Made by a program: the position numbers and the translations under genes. From Gammaproteobacteria bacterium (GTDB lineage: Bacteria; Pseudomonadota; Gammaproteobacteria; Steroidobacterales; Rariloculaceae), in assembly GCA_022825505.1 (NCBI GenBank), contig JAJDWR010000046.1, positions 1-64,000 of the forward strand: a stretch of 64,000 bases of DNA. Direction: 5' to 3'. Shown one piece after another: positions 28,032-37,139 of the stretch. Numbering within the stretch: the first letter of the stretch is position 1; each line of letters starts with the position of its first letter. Under the pieces are notes generated by a model. The model saw only the letters and a list, made by a program, of their open reading frames with translations. It made no database searches and had not been told where the DNA came from.

Positions 28032-29339
28032 TCAACGCTTCCTGCGCCGCCTGCCGCTGCGCGGCTTGCGGCGGCGCGGTTTGCCGCCGCGGCCCGGCGG
28101 CGGACGGCGCGGCCGGCGGGGCGGTCTGCTGACGGCGTCCAGGGCGTCGGGGTCGATCCGTTCAACCGGAATCTTCTGGCCGATCAGCGCTTCGATATCG
28201 GGAAGCGACGCGGCGTAACTCTCGCAGCCGAAACTGATGGCATCGCCGGAAGCGCCGGCCCGGGCGGTGCGGCCGATCCGGTGCACGTAGTCTTCGGGAT
28301 CCTGGGGCAGGTCGAAGTTGAACACGTGGCTCACGTCGGGAACGTGAAGCCCCCGGGACGCCACGTCGGTGCCGATCAGCACGGCGAGTTTTCCGGAGAG
28401 GAAATCGCCGAACATCCTGAGGCGCTTTTTCTGCGGGACATCGCCGGAGATGGCCCGGGCGTTGACGCCGTTGTGCGCGAGATAGCGGCCCAGCCGGTCC
28501 GCCTCCCTTCGGGTATTGACGAAGACCATGGTCCGCCTTGCGTCCATCTGCTTCAGCAGCGTGAGCAGCAAGGGGATCTTCTCCTCGTTGGCCGGAAAGT
28601 AGATGCACTGCCGGACGCTGTCGACGGTGACCTTCTCCGGCTCGATGCGGATCAGCTCCGGATCGTTCATGTGCTCGTAGGCAAGCTCCAGAACGCGGTG
28701 CGACAAGGTGGCGGAGAAGAGCATGTTCAGGCGCTTTTCCGATGGGGGAAGGCGCCGGAGCACGTAGCGGATATCCCGGATGAAGCCCAGGTCGAACATG
28801 CGGTCGGCCTCGTCCAGAACCATCACCTGAATGCGCCTCAGGGAAAAAACCCGCTGCTTGAAGTAGTCGATGATCCGCCCCGGCGTCCCGACCAGGATAT
28901 CGACGCCCTCGACGAGCCGGCGGCGCTGTTTCTCGTAGTCCGTGCCGCCGAAGGCCAGGCCCAGCCTGAAAGGCAGGTGCTTGCCCAGCATTTCGGCATC
29001 GGCATGGATCTGCACCGCCAGCTCCCGGGTCGGGGCGAGAATCAGTGCTCTGGGTCCGTGGTGCTGCGGGGCGATGGGCTTGCTGCCCTGCAGCCGGTTG
29101 TAGAGCGCCACAAGGTAGGCGGCCGTCTTGCCGGTCCCCGTCTGCGCCTGTCCGGCGACGTCGTTTCCGGCAAGGGCGAGCGGCAGGGTTTGTTCCTGAA
29201 TCGGCGTGCAGCGCCGGAATCCCGCATCGTCAATCCCTGCCTGAAGCATGTCGGGCAGCGACAGTGAAGAAAACGGAACCTCGGTCAGATGATGGTCCGG
29301 GGCGGTCGGGGCATCGGACTCCGACGGAAGGACTTGCAA
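28032..29339 (-). CDS. rhlB: DEAD-box RNA helicase RhlB-like
   Basis: Protein of 435 residues. Helicase motifs are intact in order: Q-motif CTPIQEQ, Walker A AQTGTGKT, PTRELAVQ, GTPGRI, DEAD in VLDEADRMFD, SAT, and HRIGRTARAG. A basic C-terminal tail of Arg/Lys/Pro/Gly (about 400-435) probably contacts RNA. Beginning HLTEVPFSSLSL aligns with E. coli RhlB, and the gene diverges from trxA-rho as rhlB does in that species. No ATG fits; a TTG at 29339 gives a plausible N-terminus. In E. coli RhlB works in the RNA degradosome. Confidence 0.92.
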   Translation of the reverse strand: MQVLPSESDAPTAPDHHLTEVPFSSLSLPDMLQAGIDDAGFRRCTPIQEQTLPLALAGNDVAGQAQTGTGKTAAYLVALYNRLQGSKPIAPQHHGPRALILAPTRELAVQIHADAEMLGKHLPFRLGLAFGGTDYEKQRRRLVEGVDILVGTPGRIIDYFKQRVFSLRRIQVMVLDEADRMFDLGFIRDIRYVLRRLPPSEKRLNMLFSATLSHRVLELAYEHMNDPELIRIEPEKVTVDSVRQCIYFPANEEKIPLLLTLLKQMDARRTMVFVNTRREADRLGRYLAHNGVNARAISGDVPQKKRLRMFGDFLSGKLAVLIGTDVASRGLHVPDVSHVFNFDLPQDPEDYVHRIGRTARAGASGDAISFGCESYAASLPDIEALIGQKIPVERIDPDALDAVSRPPRRPRRPPPGRGGKPRRRKPRSGRRRRKR

Positions 29340-29552
29340 ATTACATTCTCAAAGGTTCAGAATAGCGCTTACAGGGCGAGCGAGCTCGCCTTCCCGGATA
29401 CCCACTACGTTCCCAACGACTGTCGCAAGGAAGCTTTAGGTAGCGGCATTTTGCCTGATGGGGCGGACTGCGTCACTTTATCCAGGCGTAGTCGCGTTTA
29501 GGCAAGCCTGTGCGGGAAACGGAATCATTGGAAACAGGATGATCGGAGGATC

Positions 29553-29897
29553 ATGCAGGTGAGTGAGAATATCTTCCATACGACGGACAGCAGCTTCGAG
29601 GAAGACGTGCTCAAGTCGGAGCGTCCCGTCCTGATCGACTTCTGGGCCGAATGGTGCGGGCCCTGCAAGATGATCGCACCGACGCTCGATGCGATCGCGG
29701 ACGAATACAAGGATCGCCTCAAGGTGGTGAAGGTCAATGTGGACGAGAATCCGCAGACGCCCATGAAATACAACGTTCGCAGCATTCCCACGTTGATTCT
29801 CATGAAGGGAAGTTCGGTGGAAGGGCAGCAGATCGGTGCTGTCGGCAGGGGCAGGCTGGCCGCGTTCATCGACCAGCATGTGGGCGCACAGTCGTAG
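29553..29897 (+). CDS. trxA: Thioredoxin 1
   Basis: Protein of 114 residues with the redox-active motif [14 protein letters not shown] near residues 33-36, cis-proline stretch [12 protein letters not shown], and the charged Asp of LIDFWAE. It reduces protein disulfides in the cytoplasm. A strong CGGAGGATC ribosome binding site sits just before the ATG. It is followed by rho, the gene order found in E. coli and relatives. The 213 bp upstream carry no gene, but a perfect 6-bp stem (GGCGAG/CTCGCC at 29375-29390) is present and probably belongs to the divergent control region. Confidence 0.97.
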   Translation: MQVSENIFHTTDSSFEEDVLKSERPVLIDFWAEWCGPCKMIAPTLDAIADEYKDRLKVVKVNVDENPQTPMKYNVRSIPTLILMKGSSVEGQQIGAVGRGRLAAFIDQHVGAQS

Positions 29898-29920
29898 CCA
29901 GGGGGGTTGGAAAGCAATCT

Positions 29921-31348
29921 GTGAGGGGATACTTGGGTAATCCAGGACGAGCCCGGTCGAAGAACAATCCGCGGCACCAGCGTAACAGCGAGGGCAAGAA
30001 ACGCCAGCGCCGCCGCCGCCGTGACGAGTTCCCGGACGACGACGATTTCGACGTGATCCCGGCTGCCGAACTCGAGCAGACGAAGGCCGCCATGAAACTG
30101 GCCGATCTGAAGAATCGGCCGGCGTCGCAGCTCGTGGAGCTGGCGCACTCCATGGGCCTGGAGAGCCTGGCCCGTTCCCGCAAGCAGGACATCATCTTTT
30201 CGATCCTCAAGGCGCATGCCAGGAGCGGCGAGAACATCTACGGCGAGGGGGTTCTGGAGATCCTGCAGGACGGTTTCGGCTTTCTGCGTTCTTCCGACAG
30301 TTCCTACCTGGCGGGGCCGGACGACATCTATGTCTCACCGAGCCAGATCCGCCGCCTGAACCTGCGCACGGGCGATACGGTGTCCGGACTGATCCGGCCG
30401 CCGAAGGACAACGAGCGCTATTTCGCCATGCTCCGGGTGGGCGAAATCAATCACGACGCGCCGGAGAACGCCAGGAACAAGGTGCTGTTCGAGAACCTGA
30501 CGCCGCTGTTCCCCACCGACCGGCTGAAGCTGGAGCAGGGCAACGGCAGCACGGAAGACCTGACGGCGCGGGTGATCGACATGGTGGCGCCCATCGGCGC
30601 GGGCCAGCGCGGCCTGATCGTGTCGCCGCCCAAGGCCGGCAAGACGATGCTGCTGCAGAACATCGCCGCCTCCATCGTGGCCAACCAGCCGGAGTGCGAC
30701 CTCATCGTGCTGCTCATCGACGAGCGGCCGGAGGAAGTCACGGAGATGGAGCGCACGGTCCGGGGCGAGGTGGTCTCAAGCACCTTCGACGAGCCGGCCA
30801 CGCGGCACGTGCAGGTGGCGGAGATGGTGATCGAGAAGGCCAAGCGCCTCACGGAGCACAAGCGCGACGTGGTGATCCTGCTGGATTCGATTACGCGGCT
30901 GGCGCGGGCCTACAACACGGTGGTGCCCTCATCGGGCAAGGTGCTGACGGGCGGTGTGGACGCCAACGCGTTGCAGCGGCCGAAGCGGTTCTTCGGGGCG
31001 GCCCGGAATATCGAGGAGGGCGGCAGCCTCACGATCATCGCCACGGCGCTGGTGGACACCGGGTCGAAGATGGACGAAGTCATCTACGAGGAGTTCAAGG
31101 GCACGGGCAACATGGAAATCCACCTGGACCGGCGGATTTCGGAAAAGCGCGTGTTCCCCTCGATCCACATCAATCGCTCGGGCACCCGCAAGGAAGAGCT
31201 GCTGACTCAGCCGGACGAGTTGCAGAAGATGTGGGTGCTGCGCAAAGTGCTGCACTCCATGGACGAACTGGCGGCCGTGGAGTTTCTGCTGGACAAGCTG
31301 CAGGACACGAAGACGAACGCGCAGTTCTTCGAGGCGATGAAGCGCTGA
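29921..31348 (+). CDS. rho: Transcription termination factor Rho
   Basis: Rho helicase. From the ATG at 30092 ([23 protein letters not shown]) it gives 418 residues, collinear with E. coli Rho. It has the cold-shock-like RNA-binding domain (QDGFGFLRS), Walker A SPPKAGKT, Walker [17 protein letters not shown], and the Q/R-loop [25 protein letters not shown] extend to GTG 29921 because the frame stays open and its third codon positions are GC-rich, as in real genes, from about 29990. It encodes an extra Arg-rich then Asp-rich segment ([19 protein letters not shown]). The shorter start remains possible: AAGG lies just before 30092. Co-transcribed with trxA. Confidence 0.93.
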   Translation: MRGYLGNPGRARSKNNPRHQRNSEGKKRQRRRRRDEFPDDDDFDVIPAAELEQTKAAMKLADLKNRPASQLVELAHSMGLESLARSRKQDIIFSILKAHARSGENIYGEGVLEILQDGFGFLRSSDSSYLAGPDDIYVSPSQIRRLNLRTGDTVSGLIRPPKDNERYFAMLRVGEINHDAPENARNKVLFENLTPLFPTDRLKLEQGNGSTEDLTARVIDMVAPIGAGQRGLIVSPPKAGKTMLLQNIAASIVANQPECDLIVLLIDERPEEVTEMERTVRGEVVSSTFDEPATRHVQVAEMVIEKAKRLTEHKRDVVILLDSITRLARAYNTVVPSSGKVLTGGVDANALQRPKRFFGAARNIEEGGSLTIIATALVDTGSKMDEVIYEEFKGTGNMEIHLDRRISEKRVFPSIHINRSGTRKEELLTQPDELQKMWVLRKVLHSMDELAAVEFLLDKLQDTKTNAQFFEAMKR

Positions 31349-31370
31349 GTCGCTATTCTCTGCCGTGGAG

Positions 31371-31525
31371 GCGCCGCGAGGGCGTGTGCGGCCACCCGTT
31401 GATCGCTTAAGTTCGCCCGCCATCCATGGCGGGCTCACATCGGGGCTCGGTGCTCCTGGCCATCCGTGGCCCCGCTCCGAGCCCACGACGCGATCAACGG
31501 GTGACCGCACACGCCCTCGCGGCGC
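31371..31525. repeat. 155-bp nested palindromic element after rho
   Basis: The outer arms are 36 bp (31371-31406 and 31490-31525) and differ at one position. Inside lie two further hairpins: a 9-bp stem with a 2-base loop at 31415-31434, and a longer stem at 31443-31484 with 8 paired bases plus an inner GGCC/GGCC. The whole would fold as a cruciform or multi-branched RNA. It starts 22 bp after the rho stop and its right arm touches the transposase remnant. It may be a REP/MITE-type element or may help end rho transcription. Confidence 0.75.
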
Positions 31526-31529
31526 AAGA

Positions 31530-31754
31530 TGGTGTGATTTGACGTTGAGCCGCGCTGTCGCTGAGTTGCCGGTATCCGAACCGCCCAGGGTATGCCGGAG
31601 ACTCCATTGTGTGAGTCAGGCCACCGATCGGTTCAAACAGCCGGCGATGGTTGAACCACTCGACCCATTCCAGTGTCGCCAACTCCACCGCCTCGAGGTG
31701 GCGCCAGGGACCTCGCCGGCGAATGACCTCGGTCTTGTACAGCCCGATGATCAA
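31530..31754 (-). pseudogene. IS3-family transposase C-terminal remnant
   Basis: On the minus strand from 31748, translation gives GLYKTEVIRRRGPWRHLEAV, then ELATLEWVEWFNHRRLFEPIG. This is the C-terminal end of IS3-family transposases (OrfB), after the catalytic DDE core. Beyond EPIG the sequence no longer matches the family well until a short YRQLSDSAAQ. The catalytic domain is absent, so this is a dead fragment. It abuts the end of the HEPN-like gene at 31763, showing where an insertion sequence once sat. Confidence 0.85.
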
Positions 31755-31762
31755 ATTCGGCG

Positions 31763-32089
31763 TTACAGCCGTATCTTCTCGAACGTCAGCAAGCCTACGA
31801 CAAAGGTGTCGGCCTGGACCGAATTGCGCACCGCACGCCAGTCGACAAAGGCGCGCTCGGCATCGCTGACAATGCTGAGAACCTCGAGCCGTGTGAACCG
31901 TCTCCCCATGTCGTAGTCGGCCTCATGCCGGTGCTGCTGGAGATCGACGAATGCCGCCGCGACCCTGACAATTTCGTCCTGCAGTGGCAAGCCGTTCAGC
32001 CCAGGCGTTAATCTGGGCGATACGCTGTGCTCGGCGAATTGGCGCGCCACCCGCTTCACCTGAGCGAGCAGGTCGCGAGGCAAGCTCAC
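31763..32089 (-). CDS. Short HEPN-like protein (possibly shortened)
   Basis: Protein of 108 residues. The stretch AFVDLQQHRHEADYDMGRRFTRLEVLSIVSDAERAFVDW resembles the C-terminal half of small UPF0332/HEPN-type proteins, whose A-D-Y-D motif and following helix are distinctive. I cannot find the N-terminal part with its usual tyrosine-rich helix or a clear HEPN R-x4-6-H motif. From recollection full-length relatives are about 170 residues, so this copy may have an internal deletion. It starts with GTG overlapping the previous stop (GTGA), so it is translationally coupled to that partner. It borders an IS3 scar. Confidence 0.55.
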   Translation of the reverse strand: MSLPRDLLAQVKRVARQFAEHSVSPRLTPGLNGLPLQDEIVRVAAAFVDLQQHRHEADYDMGRRFTRLEVLSIVSDAERAFVDWRAVRNSVQADTFVVGLLTFEKIRL

Positions 32090-32352
32090 GCGGCTTCTTC
32101 AACCTCATCCGCGCCGCGAACGAGCACGTATGTCCAGAGGCCGGTCGCGTCGCGCACCACGTCCCGAGCCATCCACTTCAGGTGCAGTAACGTGTCGGCG
32201 TCGGCGTCGCTCTGCTCGACCAGGGCCCAAATCCACACTGCGGGATCGTCCGTGGCGTCGAGCCCTTCCTCGACACGCCATGCGCGCACCGGTGTGGGGA
32301 GATTGCGCAATCCCTCGAGTTTGGCTTGAATGCTGGCGGTGTCTACAGACAT
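32086..32352 (-). CDS. Hypothetical small partner of the HEPN-like gene
   Basis: Protein of 88 residues from the ATG at 32352 (MSVDTASIQAKLEGL); a longer form from ATG 32394 is possible, and neither has a strong ribosome binding site. It contains VEEGLDATDDPAVWIWALVE and WMARDVVRDATGLWTYVLVR, and is acidic. I do not recognise a named family. It lacks the GS-x-A-x-G motif of minimal nucleotidyltransferases that often pair with HEPN proteins. Its stop overlaps the GTG of the HEPN-like gene, so the two act as a unit, possibly a toxin-antitoxin-like module that may have decayed. Confidence 0.55.
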   Translation of the reverse strand: MSVDTASIQAKLEGLRNLPTPVRAWRVEEGLDATDDPAVWIWALVEQSDADADTLLHLKWMARDVVRDATGLWTYVLVRGADEVEEAA

Positions 32353-32446
32353 GAGGATAGCTTGCGCTCGCGTATTCCGCTGTTCAATTGCCATGACGTC
32401 GCCATCGGCGTCCTGCCAGCGCCCGAAATGAGTTCCGCGCGGTCAG

Positions 32447-34741
32447 CTACTTCTCCCGGTCGATGGCCATCAGGAGGGGTGGGAGGAGGAGGAAATCGGC
32501 GAGTAGTGCGATGACGATCGTCATCGAGACCAGGATTCCCAGGGCCCAGCTCACTTCGAAGCCGGATGCGGCGAATACCAGGAAGCCGGCGCCAAGGACT
32601 GCCGTGGTCGTTGCCAGGGCGTGGCCGACGGTGCGGAAGGTGGATCGGACTGCCTCGGGCGCCGGCAGGCCTTCCCTGCGTGCCTTCAGGTACTTGGAGA
32701 GGAAGTGGATGGTGTCGTCGACGATGATGCCGAATGCGACCACCGTTACCACGGAGGCGGCCATGCCCACGCGGCCGGCCACGTAGCCCCACAGGCCGAA
32801 GCTCATGGCGGCCGGGAGGAAGTTCGGCACCAGGCTCACGATGCCCATGCGCACGCTCCTGAGCACGATCATCAGGATCACCGAAATGAGCGCCATGGCG
32901 AAGATGGTGCCGCGCAGCATGCTTTCGATGTTGCGCTGGGAGAGGTGGGCGAAGATCATGCTGACGCCCGATGCCGCGGTGGCCATTCCGGGGGCGTTGG
33001 CCTGCAGCCACTCCTGCGCGCGCACGTCCAGCGCCCGCAGTTCCCCGCCGGACAGGTTGGCGGCCGCGGCGGTCAGCCGGGTGGCGGACTTGGAGACGTC
33101 GATGCGGTCGTTGAGGTCGACGCCGAAGGGCAGCGAGAACTCGTACAGCAGGAGGTACTGGGCGCCCAGTTCCGCGTCGTCGGGGAGCCGGTGAAACTCC
33201 GGATCGTCCCCGTTCATGTTTCGGTTGAGGCGCTTCATGATGTCGGGGAAGGCCTGTACGTGCACGACTTCGGGCTGCGACCGCAACCATTCGGAGAAGG
33301 CATCGACGGCGAGCAGGTATTCGGGATCGGTGATGCCCCCCTCGCGGCCCGCACTCAGCGAAAATTCCAGCGTGTCCAGTCCCGTGAGGTTCTGGATCAC
33401 GAAGTCCGTGTCGCGCCGGAACTGGTAGCGGTCGTCGAAGTAGCGGGTCCAGGTTTCGCTGATTTCGTTGCGGGGAATTCCGGCGATCAGGATGACCGCG
33501 ACGAGCCCGACCGACCAGAAGAGCACCGTGCGCCGTGCAATGACGAAATCGGCCAGGCGGTCGAAGAAGCGCGGGCTTCCGGTGCCCGCGACACGGGCCT
33601 TGAGCGGGAAGATCGACAGCAGTGCGGGGAGCAGCGTCATGCAGAAGCCGAACGCGCAGAACACGCCGAAGGCCACCAGGTTGCCGAGAATGTTGAACGG
33701 CGGGGAATCGGATGCGTTCAGGCTCAGGAAGCCGATGGCCGTGGTCAGGGAGGTCAGGAACACGGGATTGACGTTGTGATGGAGCGAAGCGGCGATTGCG
33801 CTGCGCTTGTCCAGGCCGTCGCCCATCCGCAGCAGCGCGATGGACACGATGTGCACGGCGTAGGCGACCGTGATGGCCATGACGATGATCGGGACCCCGG
33901 CATTGGTGGGACTGAGCGGCGTGCGCAGCCAGCCACCGAGGCCCATGGTCGTATTGACGACGAACATGAGCACCAGCACGATCGCCACCGTGCCGTAGAC
34001 CGACCGCAGCAGGACGGCGGCCACGGTGACGATCACGACGAACACGATCGGCATGAGCCTGCGCAGATCGTCCAGCGTGGCGTCGGAGAAGGCCCGGTGC
34101 ATGACCACGTCGCCGGTGAGGTAGTAGTCGATCCCGGGATGTTCGGCGCGGGCTTCGTCCACGAGCGTGTTGAGGTATTCGGTGATCTCGATCACCGCGG
34201 CGTCGAATTCCTCCGGCAGAAAGAAGTTGATCACCACCCCGCTGACGCGGCCGTCGAGGGACACGAGGCGGCCGGCGGTTTCGACGGAGTTCAGGGCGAT
34301 CGACTCCACCTCCGCCAGCTCCGCGTCGCTCAGCGATTCGGCGCCCAGGACCAGCGGTTCGACCGTCAGATCGTCTTCGAACGCCTCGCTGTGGGAGAAG
34401 TTCGTCAGCGAATCCACGCGCGTCGAAAAAGGCGCCTGCCACGATGCATCGGTCAGTTCCTCGATGGCCGCGAGCGTTTCGCGTGTGAACACATTGCCGT
34501 CCCCGGGCGCGACGGCAATCAGCGCGCGGTTCGATTCGGAATACGTGTTCTCCAGTTCGTCGAACGCGGCCAGTTCCGGGTTGTCCGCGCTGAACATCAT
34601 CCGGTAATCGTTGGTGACGGCGATGTTGGGAACGCCCGCCGTCATCAGCCCCATGACCGCCACGGACACCGCGACGGTCGCCCAGGGGCGGTCAAGAATC
34701 AGTTCGAACACCCGGTCCAGCCGCGTGGGATTCGTTGTCAT
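32447..34741 (-). CDS. RND/MMPL-family lipid exporter
   Basis: Protein of 764 residues with two homologous halves, each having one transmembrane helix, a large periplasmic domain, and five more helices. MMPL/HpnN-type motifs include PTNAGVPIIVMAITVAYAVH and VVAFGIIVDDTIHFLSKYLK. Related RND proteins move hydrophobic lipids such as hopanoids or mycolates, or substrates to the outer membrane. It lies in an operon after a LolA-like carrier and an MpaB-like oxygenase, 66 bp after the latter. No adaptor or TolC-type outer-membrane partner is visible, which fits MMPL-type rather than AcrB-type transport. Confidence 0.88.
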   Translation of the reverse strand: MTTNPTRLDRVFELILDRPWATVAVSVAVMGLMTAGVPNIAVTNDYRMMFSADNPELAAFDELENTYSESNRALIAVAPGDGNVFTRETLAAIEELTDASWQAPFSTRVDSLTNFSHSEAFEDDLTVEPLVLGAESLSDAELAEVESIALNSVETAGRLVSLDGRVSGVVINFFLPEEFDAAVIEITEYLNTLVDEARAEHPGIDYYLTGDVVMHRAFSDATLDDLRRLMPIVFVVIVTVAAVLLRSVYGTVAIVLVLMFVVNTTMGLGGWLRTPLSPTNAGVPIIVMAITVAYAVHIVSIALLRMGDGLDKRSAIAASLHHNVNPVFLTSLTTAIGFLSLNASDSPPFNILGNLVAFGVFCAFGFCMTLLPALLSIFPLKARVAGTGSPRFFDRLADFVIARRTVLFWSVGLVAVILIAGIPRNEISETWTRYFDDRYQFRRDTDFVIQNLTGLDTLEFSLSAGREGGITDPEYLLAVDAFSEWLRSQPEVVHVQAFPDIMKRLNRNMNGDDPEFHRLPDDAELGAQYLLLYEFSLPFGVDLNDRIDVSKSATRLTAAAANLSGGELRALDVRAQEWLQANAPGMATAASGVSMIFAHLSQRNIESMLRGTIFAMALISVILMIVLRSVRMGIVSLVPNFLPAAMSFGLWGYVAGRVGMAASVVTVVAFGIIVDDTIHFLSKYLKARREGLPAPEAVRSTFRTVGHALATTTAVLGAGFLVFAASGFEVSWALGILVSMTIVIALLADFLLLPPLLMAIDREK

Positions 34742-34807
34742 GGTTACTCCCGGAAGAATTCGGTACCCGCAAAGCGCACCGTCGATTGCAGGTGAGGCAT
34801 CAGCCGG

Positions 34808-35962
34808 TCACCAGTCCGACGACTGCGAAGCACGGACGCTGTCGGGCATCCGGTAGCTCAGGCCGCCCTCGTCGTACACCGAGATCTGCAGCATCTGGGT
34901 GAAGTTGCCGGATCGGACCAGTTGCGTGTTGCGCAACGCCCGCTGGAATCTCTGCTTGATCCGGAACAGGAACAGCGCCCCGAAGGTCAGGGTCCAGGGG
35001 TACTGGAACTGGTCCGCCCGTGTCTTGCCGATGAGCGCCCGCGACAGCTTGTACGCCAGCGCCGTGGTCTTCTTCTGTTCCACCGGATCGGTGATGTCCG
35101 CGACGGAGGGAATGGACTTGATCAGCGCATTGGCCATGTCCACCGAATCCTGGGTCGGCGGCGGTTCGCACAGGAATCCGATCGTGTAGATGGATTCGGC
35201 CTCCTCCGCGTTGCGGTAGAGAATCGACTCGGGAATCCCCATCAGGTACCCGGCGTATCGCCATACGGCCATGACGCTGTCTTCCTGGTCCCGCCCGTAC
35301 GTGGCCCCTACCTTCTTCGAGTAGTCCAGCAGTCGCTTGGAAAACACGGCGATGGCAAGCCCCAGGTGGGCCGCGCTGATCGGCGTGCCCCAGGCGTCCG
35401 CATCCCACTCGTCGGACTGCGCCAGCAGGGTCCGGATGCGGCAGTGCACGAAGCGCACGCGCGTGGACAGTTTCCAGCCGTCGCCGTCCCGTTGAAGCCC
35501 GCCGGGATAGAAGATCTCCATCAACTGGCGGTTGTTCTGCTGCAGCCGCCGCTTCGTGTGTGCGACCCGTCCGGTCATGTTGAACGACTTGGCGATCAGC
35601 GTGGAAAATCCCTCCACCAGCACGCCGGCGACGAAGGCCACGAGCATCAGGTCCGCGTTGGTGTGAAAGGCGCGTATCCCAGGCCGGAACGCGTCGTAGT
35701 CGAGCCACTCGGGCTCCTCCAGATTCGCAAAGAAATTCCGCAACGACCGCGGCGCCTTGCGGAGAATGTCGCTCTGCCGCTCGATTCCGGCCTCGATGAA
35801 CCGGTGCAGGTCGTGCGGCGGCATGGAGGCGAGTTCCTCCATGACCGGGTCCAGTTGAGGGTCGCCGATACTCGTGTGGCTCATGTAGTTGTCCGCCAGC
35901 GTACGCGCATGGCGCCGGGCCCTGGCGTAGGTGCGGGCGTAGGCCGTTGGGGCCGGCTTCAA
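34808..35962 (-). CDS. MpaB/Lcp-like (DUF2236) oxygenase-family protein
   Basis: Protein of 384 residues. The middle STRVRFVHCRIRTLL (about 165-180) contains the R-x4-H arrangement of DUF2236 proteins, a family that includes latex-clearing protein Lcp, a haem-dependent polyisoprene dioxygenase, and the fungal oxidase MpaB. It continues with AVWRYAGYLMGIPESIL, another signature. There is no signal peptide, so it is probably cytoplasmic or peripheral. Catalysis on an isoprenoid is a reasonable but untested guess. It is encoded between a LolA-like gene and an RND exporter, with 46 and 66 bp spacing. Confidence 0.8.
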   Translation of the reverse strand: MKPAPTAYARTYARARRHARTLADNYMSHTSIGDPQLDPVMEELASMPPHDLHRFIEAGIERQSDILRKAPRSLRNFFANLEEPEWLDYDAFRPGIRAFHTNADLMLVAFVAGVLVEGFSTLIAKSFNMTGRVAHTKRRLQQNNRQLMEIFYPGGLQRDGDGWKLSTRVRFVHCRIRTLLAQSDEWDADAWGTPISAAHLGLAIAVFSKRLLDYSKKVGATYGRDQEDSVMAVWRYAGYLMGIPESILYRNAEEAESIYTIGFLCEPPPTQDSVDMANALIKSIPSVADITDPVEQKKTTALAYKLSRALIGKTRADQFQYPWTLTFGALFLFRIKQRFQRALRNTQLVRSGNFTQMLQISVYDEGGLSYRMPDSVRASQSSDW

Positions 35963-36008
35963 GATCCCTCCCAGTGAAGCAGTGTCACACGCATGGTCCC
36001 CTGGCGTA

Positions 36009-36827
36009 TCAACGTACCCGTCTCAATCCCGTCTGGGTGAACTCCGCGTCATCGATTTCGGCACCGAACTCGAAATCCGACCAGGTCAGGTCCGTGCTCT
36101 TGCCGGTCACGTGATTCACCATGGACAGTTCGTGCGCCTGCCAGTACCGGTCCAGGTACAGTTCGTAACCGGACATCGTCAGCGTCTTCAGATGCGCATC
36201 CTTGCGGTCGTAGTACTCCACCTTCCATACGCGAAGCTCCCCGGTGTCCTGCCACACCAACTGGCGAAGGTAGCCCGAGCGCTCCTCCGTCGGAAATCGC
36301 TCCGACACCGAGCAGGTCAGTTCGCCGCAGGGCTCATCCCTCAGATACCGGTATGTGAACCGCTCCACCTCCGGTACGCCCAGGTCCTCGTAGGCGAACT
36401 CGCTGCCCATGAACGATCCGGAGCGGTTCGCCGAACTGATGCGCTTGACCCGCGTCACGGCCGGCAGGTAGAGCCACTGATCGTCCGCGGTATCCCGGTG
36501 AGCGTGGATCAGAAACGCGGTCCCGGCCACGTCGCGCGGCACATCGAATACGAACAGGCTGCGGTTGCCGTCGCCCTCCACCTCGAGCACCTTCACACGA
36601 AGTTCCCGCAGGCTTTCCTGGCCCTGCCTGTTGCGCAGCACCATGGTCTGGCTCGCCGTGAAATTGCCGAAACCGCGCCCGCGCTCACGCGATTCCACGG
36701 CGATGGCGAGCCCCATTTCCTCGGGACTCGCGCCCTGGGAAAGAGCCTGTTCCGCCATCAGGATGAGCGAACCGGCGCCGATACAAAATGCAAGGATGCC
36801 AAGACTGGAATTTTTCCCGCGATTCAT
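36009..36827 (-). CDS. LolA-like outer-membrane lipoprotein-sorting protein
   Basis: Protein of 272 residues with a signal sequence (ILAFCIGAGSLILMAEQALS). A beta-rich fold of the TP0789/'outer membrane lipoprotein-sorting' type follows: RELRVKVLEVEGDGNRSLFVFD, DQWLYLPAVTRVKRIS, GSFMGSEFAYEDL, and KTLTMSGYELYLDRYW. Related proteins often accompany MMPL-type RND transporters and are thought to receive or carry lipids across the periplasm. ATG at 36827 follows AGGGGA. It is the first gene of the three-gene operon. Confidence 0.83.
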   Translation of the reverse strand: MNRGKNSSLGILAFCIGAGSLILMAEQALSQGASPEEMGLAIAVESRERGRGFGNFTASQTMVLRNRQGQESLRELRVKVLEVEGDGNRSLFVFDVPRDVAGTAFLIHAHRDTADDQWLYLPAVTRVKRISSANRSGSFMGSEFAYEDLGVPEVERFTYRYLRDEPCGELTCSVSERFPTEERSGYLRQLVWQDTGELRVWKVEYYDRKDAHLKTLTMSGYELYLDRYWQAHELSMVNHVTGKSTDLTWSDFEFGAEIDDAEFTQTGLRRVR

Positions 36828-37139
36828 GTCATTCCCCTGATCTCTTGACTGGAGTAGACGATCCACCGCAACAGGTGGCATGGACCATTCTAATGAGCGC
36901 TAGCTGATAAACAAACTGAAGTGGGGATTAGCCACAGGACCGGGCGTGGAATCCGCACGACATTGCGGGGTCGGCGCCACCGGTATTGGAAATACTTATC
37001 GATCCTGAAAGAAAACGGTGTTGGTTCCGGAGGGCGCAACGAACTACATTGGTGCAGGCGCCTGAGTGAGAACTGCGACCGCGAGAGACTTCAATGAGCC
37101 ATCTACACCATCGCACACCTGCCGAGGCTGCGTAGCACG
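36828..37139. other. Divergent intergenic region (LolA-like operon / squalene-phytoene synthase)
   Basis: This stretch holds no gene I can support. Unlike its surroundings it is comparatively AT-rich in the middle (about 36890-37020), as expected for divergent promoters. No convincing -35/-10 pair or operator stands out. Confidence 0.5.

Noticed and set aside
32621-34795. A plus-strand frame of about 720 codons opposite the RND exporter
   Set aside because: It is dominated by His, Gln, Asp and Gly repeats typical of antisense reading of membrane-protein codons.
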